NCBI GenBank assembly: GCA_964347945.1
Contig: CAYGAW010000140.1
Span: 1-5,806 of the forward strand
DNA: 5,806 nucleotides
Direction of reading: 5' to 3'
DNA from: CAYGAW01 sp964347945
GTDB taxonomy: Bacteria > Chloroflexota > Anaerolineae > UBA7937 > B3-Chlor
The notes under the pieces were generated by a model. It searched no databases. It saw nothing but the letters and a program-made list of their open reading frames with translations, and was not told the DNA's origin. The first letter of the stretch is position 1, and every line of letters starts with the position of its first letter. The translations under genes and the position numbers were made by a program. Positions 1 to 5,806 of this stretch are shown here, piece by piece.

Positions 1-54
1 GTGTGGCCTCTGGTTCAGCTTGGCGATGAGGGAACCAACACGCGCCGTGAAACG

Positions 55-1050
55 TCATTCCTGTGGCGCATAACCGTGCGCCCGGTACCATTCAACAGCT
101 TTGCGGAACGCCTCGCGCGCAGGACTCTCGGGGAGGCCAAGTTCCCGCACTGCCTTCCCTGCACTAAACCACTCGTATCTGCGCGACAGACGCACCTTGT
201 CTGGTGTGGCGGTCGGTGTCCTCCCTGGTTTGACCCGCGCCAGGCCCGCATCCACGTAGGCGAAGGACAGCGCAACCCAGTGGGGGATGCGCAGGCGCAC
301 CGGCGGGCGACCGGACACGTCGGCCAGGATATCCAGAACCTGCTTTAGCGTCAGGTTCTCGCCGCCCAGGATATACCGCTCACCCACACGCCCCCGCTCG
401 GCGGCCAAGAGGTGGCCTGCGGCCACGACGTCTACGTCCACGATGTTCAGACCGGTGTTCACGTAACCGAACATGCGCCCGTTGAGAAAATCCACGATGA
501 TCTGTCCCGTCGGGGTGGGCTTGTGGTCGCCCACGCCTACGGGTGTGCTGGGGTTGACGATTGCCACAGGGAGCCCCTCGCGGGCGAAGTCGCGAGCCAC
601 CTCCTCGGCCAGGAACTTGGACCGCTGGTAGGGACCGATCCTGTCTTCAAGGCTGCTGGGAGTATCTTCAGTGGCAGGGGTGCCGTCTTTGTTTACCCCC
701 AGGACCGCGATGGAGCTGGTGTAGACGACTCTTTCTACCTTCTCGTGGCGCGCGGCTTCCAGCACGTGGCGTGTGCCTTCTACGTTGGTCTGGTAGAAGT
801 CCTCCCATGGATGACCCCAATAGGCGTACAGCGCCGCTACGTGGAAGACCCAGTCACACCCAGCGACACCCCCACGCAGGCTTTCGGGGTCTCTCAAGTC
901 ACCTTCCACCCGCGCCGCCGGCAGACCGTCCAGTCGCTGGGTGTCGGATCCAGGGCGTACCAGGGCTCGCACCTCGTGCCCTTCCTGGAGCAGTCGTCGG
1001 ACGACCGCGCCTCCGATGAATCCTGTTCCTCCAGTCACAAAGGTGCGCAT
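55..1050 (-). CDS. hpnA: HpnA-type hopanoid-associated sugar epimerase (extended SDR)
   Basis: 331-aa NAD(P)-dependent extended short-chain dehydrogenase/reductase, probably cytosolic. Visible: Rossmann nucleotide loop TGGTGFIGG (residues 6-14); R32 after the second strand, which often goes with NADP; GDL at 50-52; TSS at 111-113; catalytic YxxxK at Y141/K145. The family's characteristic stretches are NPSTPVG (166-172), KPTPTG (177-182), TGLN near 199-202 and YILGGENLTL (226-235). These match my memory of HpnA, which is named from hopanoid gene clusters; its exact reaction is not established, as 'sugar epimerase' is a fold-based label. Length is normal for the family. The frame stays open upstream to 1263, but that stretch is the 3' end of the peptidase gene read in another frame, and the ATG at 1050 has a GGAGGGG site just before it. 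It overlaps the peptidase gene by 16 nt and is the last complete gene of the operon. Family call firm; substrate unknown. Confidence 0.85.
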   Translation of the reverse strand: MRTFVTGGTGFIGGAVVRRLLQEGHEVRALVRPGSDTQRLDGLPAARVEGDLRDPESLRGGVAGCDWVFHVAALYAYWGHPWEDFYQTNVEGTRHVLEAARHEKVERVVYTSSIAVLGVNKDGTPATEDTPSSLEDRIGPYQRSKFLAEEVARDFAREGLPVAIVNPSTPVGVGDHKPTPTGQIIVDFLNGRMFGYVNTGLNIVDVDVVAAGHLLAAERGRVGERYILGGENLTLKQVLDILADVSGRPPVRLRIPHWVALSFAYVDAGLARVKPGRTPTATPDKVRLSRRYEWFSAGKAVRELGLPESPAREAFRKAVEWYRAHGYAPQE

Positions 1051-2213
1051 GACCCCTCCAAAGCTTTGCTGTCCAATTCCTCCAGAAGGGCGGTCACGAA
1101 CTCGACCGCCCGATCCAGCGCCTGTGGACATATTGTGTCCATGGTGTCGTCGGGACGATGCCAGTGAGGCAGGGTCCCGGTGGCCGGGTCGCGCCCGGCG
1201 ATACAGATGGCGCGGAAGCCCTTTCGCCGCAACGTGCCCACTTCGTCCTCCATCGTCATCCACGCTGCGCGCACACCCAGCGTGGGATGCTCGTCGGCGA
1301 CCTTCCTGGCCAGAGCCAGCAGCTGCGGGTCAGGTGTGTAGTGAGAGCACACGCCTTGCCTTGTGAGGTAGACGATCTCACCACTGCCAACGCCTTCCAG
1401 GCCAACGAATGCCGCCCGGCGCAGGACGCGGCCGTGCTCGCGCAGAAGAGCATACAGTCCCGCGTGGTCAGTCTCCTCGGCACCCGTGAAGGCCAGCCAG
1501 ACCTCTGTCTTATGGAGTGAATGGGCGGCAAGGCGGGAGCCGATTTCAAGAGCCACGGCCACGCCAGCGGCGTTGTCGTGGGCACCGGGGGTGTAAGGAG
1601 CAAGGTCGTCTCTCCAGAGCGTGATGACGGTGCCAACTACGTAGCCGGCAGGCAGAAGCGAAACCCACCACACCCACCCTGGGCCTTCGAGCAACGCGCC
1701 CGCCAGGTACAGCAGGCCTAGCGAGGCCAGCAAGGCCAGGGTCAGGTAGGTTAACGGTTCCACGTATCGCACCGCCGATGATTGCCACGCCAGCCGGCAG
1801 CGGTTGGTGTCCAGATGGGCCAGGATTACCGCGCGCTGGCGTACTTCTGCCCGGGGCTCTATTCGCGCTACAACGTTGCGGCTGGTGACGTGCGGAAGCA
1901 ACGGACGGAGCGGGCTGCTGGAAGTGCGAATGGTCTGCCACAGCAAGGGCGCCGCGCTCAGTGCCAGGGCGGCGCCGGTCCAGCGGGCCACCGCCCCGTC
2001 CACAGGGTAGATAGCCACCGCGAGCAGCGCCAGCAGGTCTATGGCCAGGGGAAAGGCGTTTTGACTCGCCACCGCGCGAAATGTTTGCCGCTCGATTGGC
2101 AGCCCCAGCACTGAGAGTCGTTCAGCCACGTAACTCGCTGCGGCCTCCTCGCCAGCGGTGCCGGTGCCACGGGGCCCAATCTCGCCGGCCAGTACCTGCG
2201 CGTGAGCGAGCAT
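1035..2213 (-). CDS. Membrane-embedded M28-type zinc metallopeptidase
   Basis: 392-aa protein with the signature motifs of peptidase family M28, which uses two zinc ions to cleave peptides or related amides. Motifs in order: HLD (H133, D135), GAHDNAAG (D213), GAEE (E246 as likely general base, E247 as ligand), LEGVG (E273, where many members have Asp) and HxxxDT (H352, D356, T357). Hydrophobic segments near 54-70, 78-95, 150-173 and 178-200 look membrane-spanning. The last two fall between the first and second metal ligands, which in soluble members are close together. No signal peptide is visible. The start at 2213 is chosen because AGGTGAG precedes it and only 5 nt separate it from the aminotransferase stop; the 17 in-frame residues upstream are the aminotransferase 3' end in another frame. 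The substrate is not predictable. A deacylase- or amidase-like role on a lipid or modified metabolite is only a guess from context. Confidence 0.8.
   Translation of the reverse strand: MLAHAQVLAGEIGPRGTGTAGEEAAASYVAERLSVLGLPIERQTFRAVASQNAFPLAIDLLALLAVAIYPVDGAVARWTGAALALSAAPLLWQTIRTSSSPLRPLLPHVTSRNVVARIEPRAEVRQRAVILAHLDTNRCRLAWQSSAVRYVEPLTYLTLALLASLGLLYLAGALLEGPGWVWWVSLLPAGYVVGTVITLWRDDLAPYTPGAHDNAAGVAVALEIGSRLAAHSLHKTEVWLAFTGAEETDHAGLYALLREHGRVLRRAAFVGLEGVGSGEIVYLTRQGVCSHYTPDPQLLALARKVADEHPTLGVRAAWMTMEDEVGTLRRKGFRAICIAGRDPATGTLPHWHRPDDTMDTICPQALDRAVEFVTALLEELDSKALEGSCAPL
1053..1059 (-). promoter_or_regulatory. Ribosome binding site of the hpnA gene
   Basis: GGAGGGG lies a few bases before the ATG at 1050, inside the last codons of the upstream peptidase gene. 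It decides the HpnA start, because it places initiation exactly before the MRTFVTGGTG Rossmann strand. Lying within a translated region, it suggests the two genes are translationally coupled. Confidence 0.7.
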
Positions 2214-2218
2214 GGGGC

Positions 2219-2224
2219 TCACCT
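2219..2224 (-). promoter_or_regulatory. Ribosome binding site of the M28 peptidase gene
   Basis: AGGTGA sits 5 nt before the ATG at 2213 and contains the TGA stop of the upstream aminotransferase. A ribosome ending the aminotransferase therefore stops on the next start region, which favours coupled translation and decides the peptidase start. Confidence 0.6.
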
Positions 2225-3598
2225 GGCCATGGCGTGCTTGATCAGTTGGCCACTCAGTCCCCACACGCGCCCACGGACCCGCCTCGCCTCGGCCATCACG
2301 TGGTCGAAGGCCGATACGATCATCTCCACCTCCTCGTCGCCGATGACCAGGGGCGGCAGCAGTTTGATGATATTGACTTCGGGGCCGCCCACCTGGGTCA
2401 GGATGTGGTGGTCGCGCATCAGGGCCATCACCACCAACTGGGCGAAGAGCCCCTTCTGGGCCTTCTCGGCGGCTGCCCAGGCGGCTTTGAGCCTGAGCGA
2501 ACTGGGTTGTCTGAACTCGATGCCGATCATCAGCCCTTTGCCACGCACATCGGCGATCATGTCATACCGGGACTGTAGGGACGCCAGCCCGGACAGGAGC
2601 TTCTCTCCCGTTGTGGCCGCGCGCTCGATCAGGCGCTCTTCGTCCATCACGTGAAGCGTGGCCAGCCCGGCGGCCATCGCCATTTCATTTTGGCCGAAGG
2701 TGGTCGAATGGACCTGGCAACGGTCCAGGCTGCTGAACGTCTTGTCGTGGATCTTGCGGCTGGTGATGCAGGCGCTCACAGGGATGTAGCCACCACCCAG
2801 CGACTTGGACAAGGTCACGATGTCGGGTTCCAGCCCCCAGTGCTCGCAGGAGAGGAATCGTCCCGTGCGTCCCATACCGGCCTGGACCTCGTCACAGATG
2901 AACAAAGTGCCGTGCTGGCGGCACAGGAGCTGCGCCTGCGGGAGGTAGCTGTCGTCGGGGATGTACACACCCTTGCCCTGGATGGGCTCCACGACAAACG
3001 CGGCCACGTCCCTTTGACTCAACTCCCGCTCCAGGTCTTCGAGGTTGTTCATCGTTACCTTGTCGAAGCCAGGCATCAACGGCTCGAACTGCTCGCGGAA
3101 CTGGTGTGCGCCGTTGAGTGATACAGTTCCCAGCGTCAACCCGTGAAAGGCGTGGTCCAGGTACAGCATGCGCGGGCGTCTGGTGGCCGCGCGAGCGAAT
3201 TTGACGGCCGTGTCGACCGCGTCGGCCCCGGAGTTGGCGAAGAAGACCGCATCGAGACCGGGCGGCATCCGTTTCACCAGTTCCTCGGCCAGGAGGCCTG
3301 CCAGCAAGGGGCAGTCCATCTTCACCAGATTGGGCCGGTCCAGGGCTAGAACTTCCTGCATCACCTGCTTAATGGCCGGGTGGCCACGCCCCAGGTTGAA
3401 GACACTGTAACCGGACAGCAGATCCAGATACCGGTTCCCCTCCACGTCCCACAGATAGGCTCCTTCGCCGCGGGCCCAGATTCTGTCGAAGCCGATGATG
3501 CCCTGGACGCGGGCCAGACCGGCGTTGATATACTTTCGGTGCAGAGGATACTGTTCGCCTTGTCGCTCTTCGATGAGTTCAGCCAGAGAGAATGTCAT
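2219..3598 (-). CDS. Class III PLP-dependent aminotransferase, HpnO-like
   Basis: 459-aa cytosolic class III (ornithine/acetylornithine-type) aminotransferase, moving an amino group between an amino donor and a carbonyl substrate. Visible: NSGADA (122-127) for phosphate binding; HAFHG (149-153); VEPIQGKG (203-210); CDEVQ with D236, which pairs with the pyridine nitrogen; SKSLGGG with Schiff-base lysine K265; HSTTFG (297-302) completing the PLP site across the dimer; LLPPLVI (413-419) near the C-terminus. IGFDR, RGEGAYL, LDLLSGYSVFNLGRGHP and PNLVKMD resemble HpnO, which makes aminobacteriohopanetriol, but related enzymes of other function share them, so no symbol is given. The length is complete and all core residues are present. 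The ATG at 3598 has a GGAGG site. It follows the dehydrogenase by 18 nt and precedes the peptidase by 5 nt. Class certain; the HpnO-like substrate is tentative (about even odds). Confidence 0.92.
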   Translation of the reverse strand: MTFSLAELIEERQGEQYPLHRKYINAGLARVQGIIGFDRIWARGEGAYLWDVEGNRYLDLLSGYSVFNLGRGHPAIKQVMQEVLALDRPNLVKMDCPLLAGLLAEELVKRMPPGLDAVFFANSGADAVDTAVKFARAATRRPRMLYLDHAFHGLTLGTVSLNGAHQFREQFEPLMPGFDKVTMNNLEDLERELSQRDVAAFVVEPIQGKGVYIPDDSYLPQAQLLCRQHGTLFICDEVQAGMGRTGRFLSCEHWGLEPDIVTLSKSLGGGYIPVSACITSRKIHDKTFSSLDRCQVHSTTFGQNEMAMAAGLATLHVMDEERLIERAATTGEKLLSGLASLQSRYDMIADVRGKGLMIGIEFRQPSSLRLKAAWAAAEKAQKGLFAQLVVMALMRDHHILTQVGGPEVNIIKLLPPLVIGDEEVEMIVSAFDHVMAEARRVRGRVWGLSGQLIKHAMAR

Positions 3599-3606
3599 GG
3601 CCCTTT

Positions 3607-3611
3607 CCTCC
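3607..3611 (-). promoter_or_regulatory. Ribosome binding site of the aminotransferase gene
   Basis: GGAGG (within GGAGGAAAGG) lies 8 nt before the ATG at 3598, inside the 18-nt gap after the dehydrogenase stop. Strong match and spacing; confirms the start. Confidence 0.8.
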
Positions 3612-3616
3612 GTCCT

Positions 3617-4852
3617 CTATTCCGTCTGAAAGTCAAAGACCGACTTGACGGCTCCGTGCCTGGCCTTGGAGTCCATGACCAGGAATGCGCTCTTGTACTC
3701 CTCCAGGCGAAAGCGATGGGTGATCAGTGATGACAAATCGAGGTTTCTCTCTTCCACGAGCCGCAGATAGTGCTCTATGGAGTGAGCACGCACACCGCCG
3801 TATTCCTCGATGCCGAAGGCGTTCGAACCGATTAGCTCGACCTCTTTGAAGTAATGAGGCGTCCATTCGAACCGTTCCGGAAGGCCCACACCGGCGATGA
3901 TGATCGGAGCCCGCGGGTTTGCGATGCGCACTCCTACCTCCAGGGATTCTGCGGACCCGACCATGTCGTAGATAACGTCCACGCCGCGCAGGAGCCAGGG
4001 CAGGCCTTGCGGCGGACGATGGACCTTGGTGTCGACCAACTCGGCGACAGCCTCGATTATCTCCGCCGCTTCGCGCGTGCGAATGACCTGCTCCGCGCCC
4101 AACTGACGGGCCAACTCCTCCTGGTGGGGATACCGGGCAATTGCCGCCACGCGGGCCAGCGGGAACAAGGCGCGCAACGCCGCCACTGTGAGCAGGCCCA
4201 GCACGCCGGCGCCGTAGACCAGGGTCAGCGCTCCGTCGGTGGGGGGCGATTTGAGGATGGCGTGCATACAGACTGAAAAGGGATCTGCAAGGACCGCCTG
4301 CTCGAAGCTTACGCCATCGGGAATGGGAAACAGTTGCGATTCATGGGCAGGAAGCAGCGGTGCGAAACCACCTGTCAGGGCGGTACAGTTGCCGGAGTGC
4401 ATGCCGGGCGGCAGCTTGCCGTCGGTGAAGTGCGTGCACAGCGAGTAGTCGCCCCGTTGGCAGGCGTCGCACGGTGGCTCAATCCCCCGCGGCACGCACG
4501 AGATCCACGGGTTGAGGACCACGCGCTCCCCTATCTTGCGGGACTTGACGGCGGGACCAACGCGCTCGACCACTCCCACCACTTCGTGTCCCAGAACCTG
4601 GGGGAAGGAGATCAGGGCTCTCAGTGGATTGTCGAAGTTGCCATGGAGGAACACCTGCTTGACATCACTGCCGCAGATGCCGCAGAGGGACGTCCGCACG
4701 ACGGTCCACTCGTCCCCCTGGAGCGCAGGCTGCTCAACTTCCTCCAACTGCATTGGCGCCCCGAAGGCTACGTAGGCGCGCGGTGTGAGGTTGCCGAAGG
4801 TCTTGGCGAAAGCTAGTCGTGGAAGGTTGTAGTGGAATACGAGTGCTTGCAT
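3617..4852 (-). CDS. Zinc-dependent medium-chain alcohol dehydrogenase
   Basis: 411-aa MDR-superfamily dehydrogenase interconverting an alcohol and an aldehyde or ketone. The GroES-like domain carries CGICGSD (57-63, catalytic-zinc ligand C60), GHE (H89, E90) and a structural-zinc set C119, C128, C131, C139. The spacing C-x8-C-x2-C-x7-C is wider at the first step than the common C-x2-C. The Rossmann domain has YGAGVLG (213-219). After its second strand, where NAD enzymes usually carry Asp, there is A239-R240, suggesting NADP(H). About 28 extra residues (MQALVFHYNLPR onward) precede the usual N-terminal strand; I recall similar extended MDR proteins in GC-rich bacteria. The start at 4852 is chosen by an AAGGAG site 11 nt upstream and by MQALVF resembling an MDR N-terminus; the open frame beyond it has no protein-like features. 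First gene of the operon, 18 nt before the aminotransferase. The substrate is not recognisable; sorbitol- or threonine-dehydrogenase-like activity is possible. Confidence 0.9.
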   Translation of the reverse strand: MQALVFHYNLPRLAFAKTFGNLTPRAYVAFGAPMQLEEVEQPALQGDEWTVVRTSLCGICGSDVKQVFLHGNFDNPLRALISFPQVLGHEVVGVVERVGPAVKSRKIGERVVLNPWISCVPRGIEPPCDACQRGDYSLCTHFTDGKLPPGMHSGNCTALTGGFAPLLPAHESQLFPIPDGVSFEQAVLADPFSVCMHAILKSPPTDGALTLVYGAGVLGLLTVAALRALFPLARVAAIARYPHQEELARQLGAEQVIRTREAAEIIEAVAELVDTKVHRPPQGLPWLLRGVDVIYDMVGSAESLEVGVRIANPRAPIIIAGVGLPERFEWTPHYFKEVELIGSNAFGIEEYGGVRAHSIEHYLRLVEERNLDLSSLITHRFRLEEYKSAFLVMDSKARHGAVKSVFDFQTE

Positions 4853-4863
4853 GGCCGTGAGAA

Positions 4864-4869
4864 CTCCTT
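4864..4869 (-). promoter_or_regulatory. Ribosome binding site of the dehydrogenase gene
   Basis: AAGGAG (in GAAAGGAGTT) lies 11 nt before the ATG at 4852. The spacing is slightly long but the match is good, and it favours this start over in-frame positions up to 5128. Confidence 0.65.
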
Positions 4870-4903
4870 TCGTCTCGCCCGACAAAGGTGCTGCTCCGCT
4901 GCA

Positions 4904-4912
4904 AGCATACCA
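4904..4912 (-). promoter_or_regulatory. Weak candidate extended -10 promoter for the operon
   Basis: On the minus strand TGGTATGCT fits an extended -10 (TGn followed by TATGCT), about 50 nt upstream of the dehydrogenase start. At 17-nt spacing the -35 hexamer would be TGCTGT (4927-4932), a poor match. The position is sensible for the first gene of the operon, but a single hexamer in a GC-rich gap is weak evidence. Confidence 0.25.
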
Positions 4913-4913
4913 T

Positions 4914-4990
4914 CTCGCCGTCGTACACAGCAGCCACGCGGAGAGACCGGGAGCAGCCTCGCCGGTGTAATTGCCATTGTACGCGGAGAG
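4914..4990. repeat. Two imperfect copies of a 32-33 bp motif
   Basis: On the plus strand CTCGCCGnnGTA occurs at 4914-4925 and 4958-4969. Each is followed by the exact 10-mer ACGCGGAGAG, at 4936-4945 and 4981-4990. The two units thus share both ends and differ in the middle, with a period of 44-45 nt. The copy nearest the dehydrogenase gene would cover the -35 region of the promoter candidate, so they could be paired regulator sites. A decayed small tandem duplication would look the same. Confidence 0.4.
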
Positions 4991-5181
4991 CCGACTCGCG
5001 GCAAGAGAGGGGCGGAAGGGCTCGTAATGCAGATCCGGCTTTCTGAGATGCGAGGTTGGACATCCTCCTTGCGGTAGGCCGATTTGATGCGGCGCGGCTA
5101 GGCAGAAGGGCCAGCATGAGCAGGTCAAACGATTCGTGCGCAGGGGGCAAGTCTCTGCCGGATGACACAGGGGAGCTAAGG

Positions 5182-5806
5182 CTAGCGGCTGCCTCGGCTC
5201 TTTCGCTTTCCGCTCTTCAGCCCCGTCTTCAGCTTGTTGCCTACCTCACGCACTACGTGGCCAGCCAGGGCATCACAATTGTCGTCGAGATACGTCGCCA
5301 CTTGGTCGGGGTGTTTCTCGCTCAGATCGCGAAGCATCCAGGATACGGCCTTGGTGATCATGGGGTGGCGCTCCCCCTTGACCTGGTCTACCAATTCCAG
5401 GGTAAGGTCGGGGAAGCTGACGCCCTTGCGGGCTCTGTTCATCCCTACAGCGCCAACCAATCCCAGTCGCTGGCTCCAGATGTCCTTTTCACCGATCAGG
5501 TCCCAGAGGTGCTGCGCTCTCTCGTCGGCATCAGCCAACACCCAGGGGCCCAGAACGCGCAAGCCTAGTACGTCGGTGAGCTCCCAGTTGTCCAGGTCTT
5601 GGCGCCAGCGCTCGAAGCGCGACCACTCCAGGCCGGTGACGCATCGGGGGTAGCGCTGTAGCAGCTCCAAGCCGACCATTCGCTCCTCCCGCGATGGTCC
5701 GTCCCAGAGCGCCTCTGCAAGGGCCAGAAGGTCCTCACAGGCGACGTCTTTGTGAACGCGGCGCCAGGCACGCACGATCTGCCTTATCTCAAACACGCGG
5801 AGTCCG
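5182..5806 (-). CDS. AlkD-type DNA alkylation repair glycosylase, 5' end cut by window
   Basis: C-terminal 207 or so residues of a HEAT-repeat DNA glycosylase of the AlkD family, which removes N3- and N7-alkylated purines from DNA. The GTG at 5796 is probably not the start: the frame is open to the window edge and reads GLR before VFEIRQIV, matching the family's conserved 'GVRVPDIR'-like N-terminal stretch. Counting from that GTG codon, the three AlkD active-site residues appear present: W71 and D75 in NWELTD (equivalent to W109 and D113 of Bacillus cereus AlkD) and W153 in KAVSWMLRD (equivalent to W187). Helical repeats run throughout, and the protein ends in a Lys/Arg-rich tail (KLKTGLKSGKRKSRGSR), common in this family. 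Full members are about 230-240 aa, so only a few tens of residues are missing. It is 329 nt upstream of the operon on the same strand, with no obvious functional link to it. Confidence 0.85.
   Translation of the reverse strand, partial: GLRVFEIRQIVRAWRRVHKDVACEDLLALAEALWDGPSREERMVGLELLQRYPRCVTGLEWSRFERWRQDLDNWELTDVLGLRVLGPWVLADADERAQHLWDLIGEKDIWSQRLGLVGAVGMNRARKGVSFPDLTLELVDQVKGERHPMITKAVSWMLRDLSEKHPDQVATYLDDNCDALAGHVVREVGNKLKTGLKSGKRKSRGSR

Larger units (their letters stand above)
4853..5181. other. Intergenic region upstream of the four-gene operon
   Basis: A 329-base stretch between the glycosylase stop and the dehydrogenase start. It holds the dehydrogenase ribosome binding site, the weak promoter candidate and the duplicated motif listed separately. 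Short open frames cross it on both strands but none has a recognisable protein pattern. I found no tRNA, no riboswitch-like fold I could name, and no convincing terminator after the glycosylase; the only hairpin noted is a 4-bp GGCA/TGCC stem near 5147-5160 without a T tract. Confidence 0.7.

Noticed and set aside
412..1167. Long plus-strand open frames, for example 412-1167 and 2081-2578
   Set aside because: They lie opposite well-supported minus-strand genes. Their translations are rich in Arg, Pro, Ser, His and Cys with no domain pattern, as expected for antisense frames in GC-rich DNA.
1051..1263. In-frame extension of hpnA up to 1263
   Set aside because: This stretch is the 3' end of the peptidase gene in another frame, and the Rossmann strand starts right at the ATG at 1050.
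4853..5128. In-frame 92-residue extension of the dehydrogenase up to 5128
   Set aside because: The extension has no recognisable motif, and the ATG at 4852 has its own ribosome binding site and an MDR-like beginning.
5100..5128. TTGACC on the minus strand (5123-5128) as a -35 box
   Set aside because: At 17-nt spacing the -10 would be CTGCCT, a very poor match, and the start codon is more than 240 nt away.
5147..5181. Terminator after the glycosylase gene
   Set aside because: Only short stems (GGCA/TGCC, GCTA/TAGC) are present and no run of T follows on the minus strand.
5794..5796. GTG at 5796 as the true start of the glycosylase
   Set aside because: The frame continues open to the window edge with residues (GLR) that match the family, so the GTG reads as an internal Val.
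1..5806. Mobile element, CRISPR array, tRNA or rRNA
   Set aside because: No transposase-like protein, terminal inverted repeats, regularly spaced repeat array or RNA-gene signature was seen.

Overview
This is a GC-rich bacterial window in which every gene I can support lies on the minus strand. The taxon cannot be fixed from the sequence. GC-rich coding, strong Shine-Dalgarno sites, a hopanoid-type SDR and an unusual Zn-dehydrogenase subfamily would fit an uncultured Chloroflexota-like or Actinobacteria-like organism, but that is a guess. I see no mobile element, CRISPR array or RNA gene.

Reading in the direction of transcription (right to left): the right edge holds a 5'-truncated AlkD-type DNA glycosylase (5182-5806). 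A 329-base gap (4853-5181) follows, with an imperfect duplicated motif and a weak promoter candidate. Then comes a tight four-gene operon: a zinc-dependent medium-chain dehydrogenase (3617-4852), a class III PLP aminotransferase resembling HpnO (2219-3598), a membrane-embedded M28-type metallopeptidase (1035-2213), and HpnA, the hopanoid-associated SDR epimerase (55-1050). The gaps are 18 nt, 5 nt and a 16-nt overlap. Each start has its own Shine-Dalgarno, and two of these sit on the stop or last codons of the preceding gene. The last 54 bases are either intergenic or the start of a further coupled gene.

How the genes may work together (inference): the dehydrogenase interconverts an alcohol and a carbonyl, the aminotransferase exchanges a carbonyl for an amine, and the HpnA-type SDR acts on a sugar-like or polyol group. 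HpnA and HpnO are both named from hopanoid loci, so modification of a bacteriohopanepolyol side chain, or of another polyol lipid or metabolite, is a reasonable reading. No squalene-hopene cyclase, HpnG or HpnH is visible here, so the hopanoid link rests on family resemblance alone. The peptidase has no established place in such a pathway. Its metal-ligand motifs are separated by a predicted transmembrane hairpin, which makes it the strangest protein in the window.
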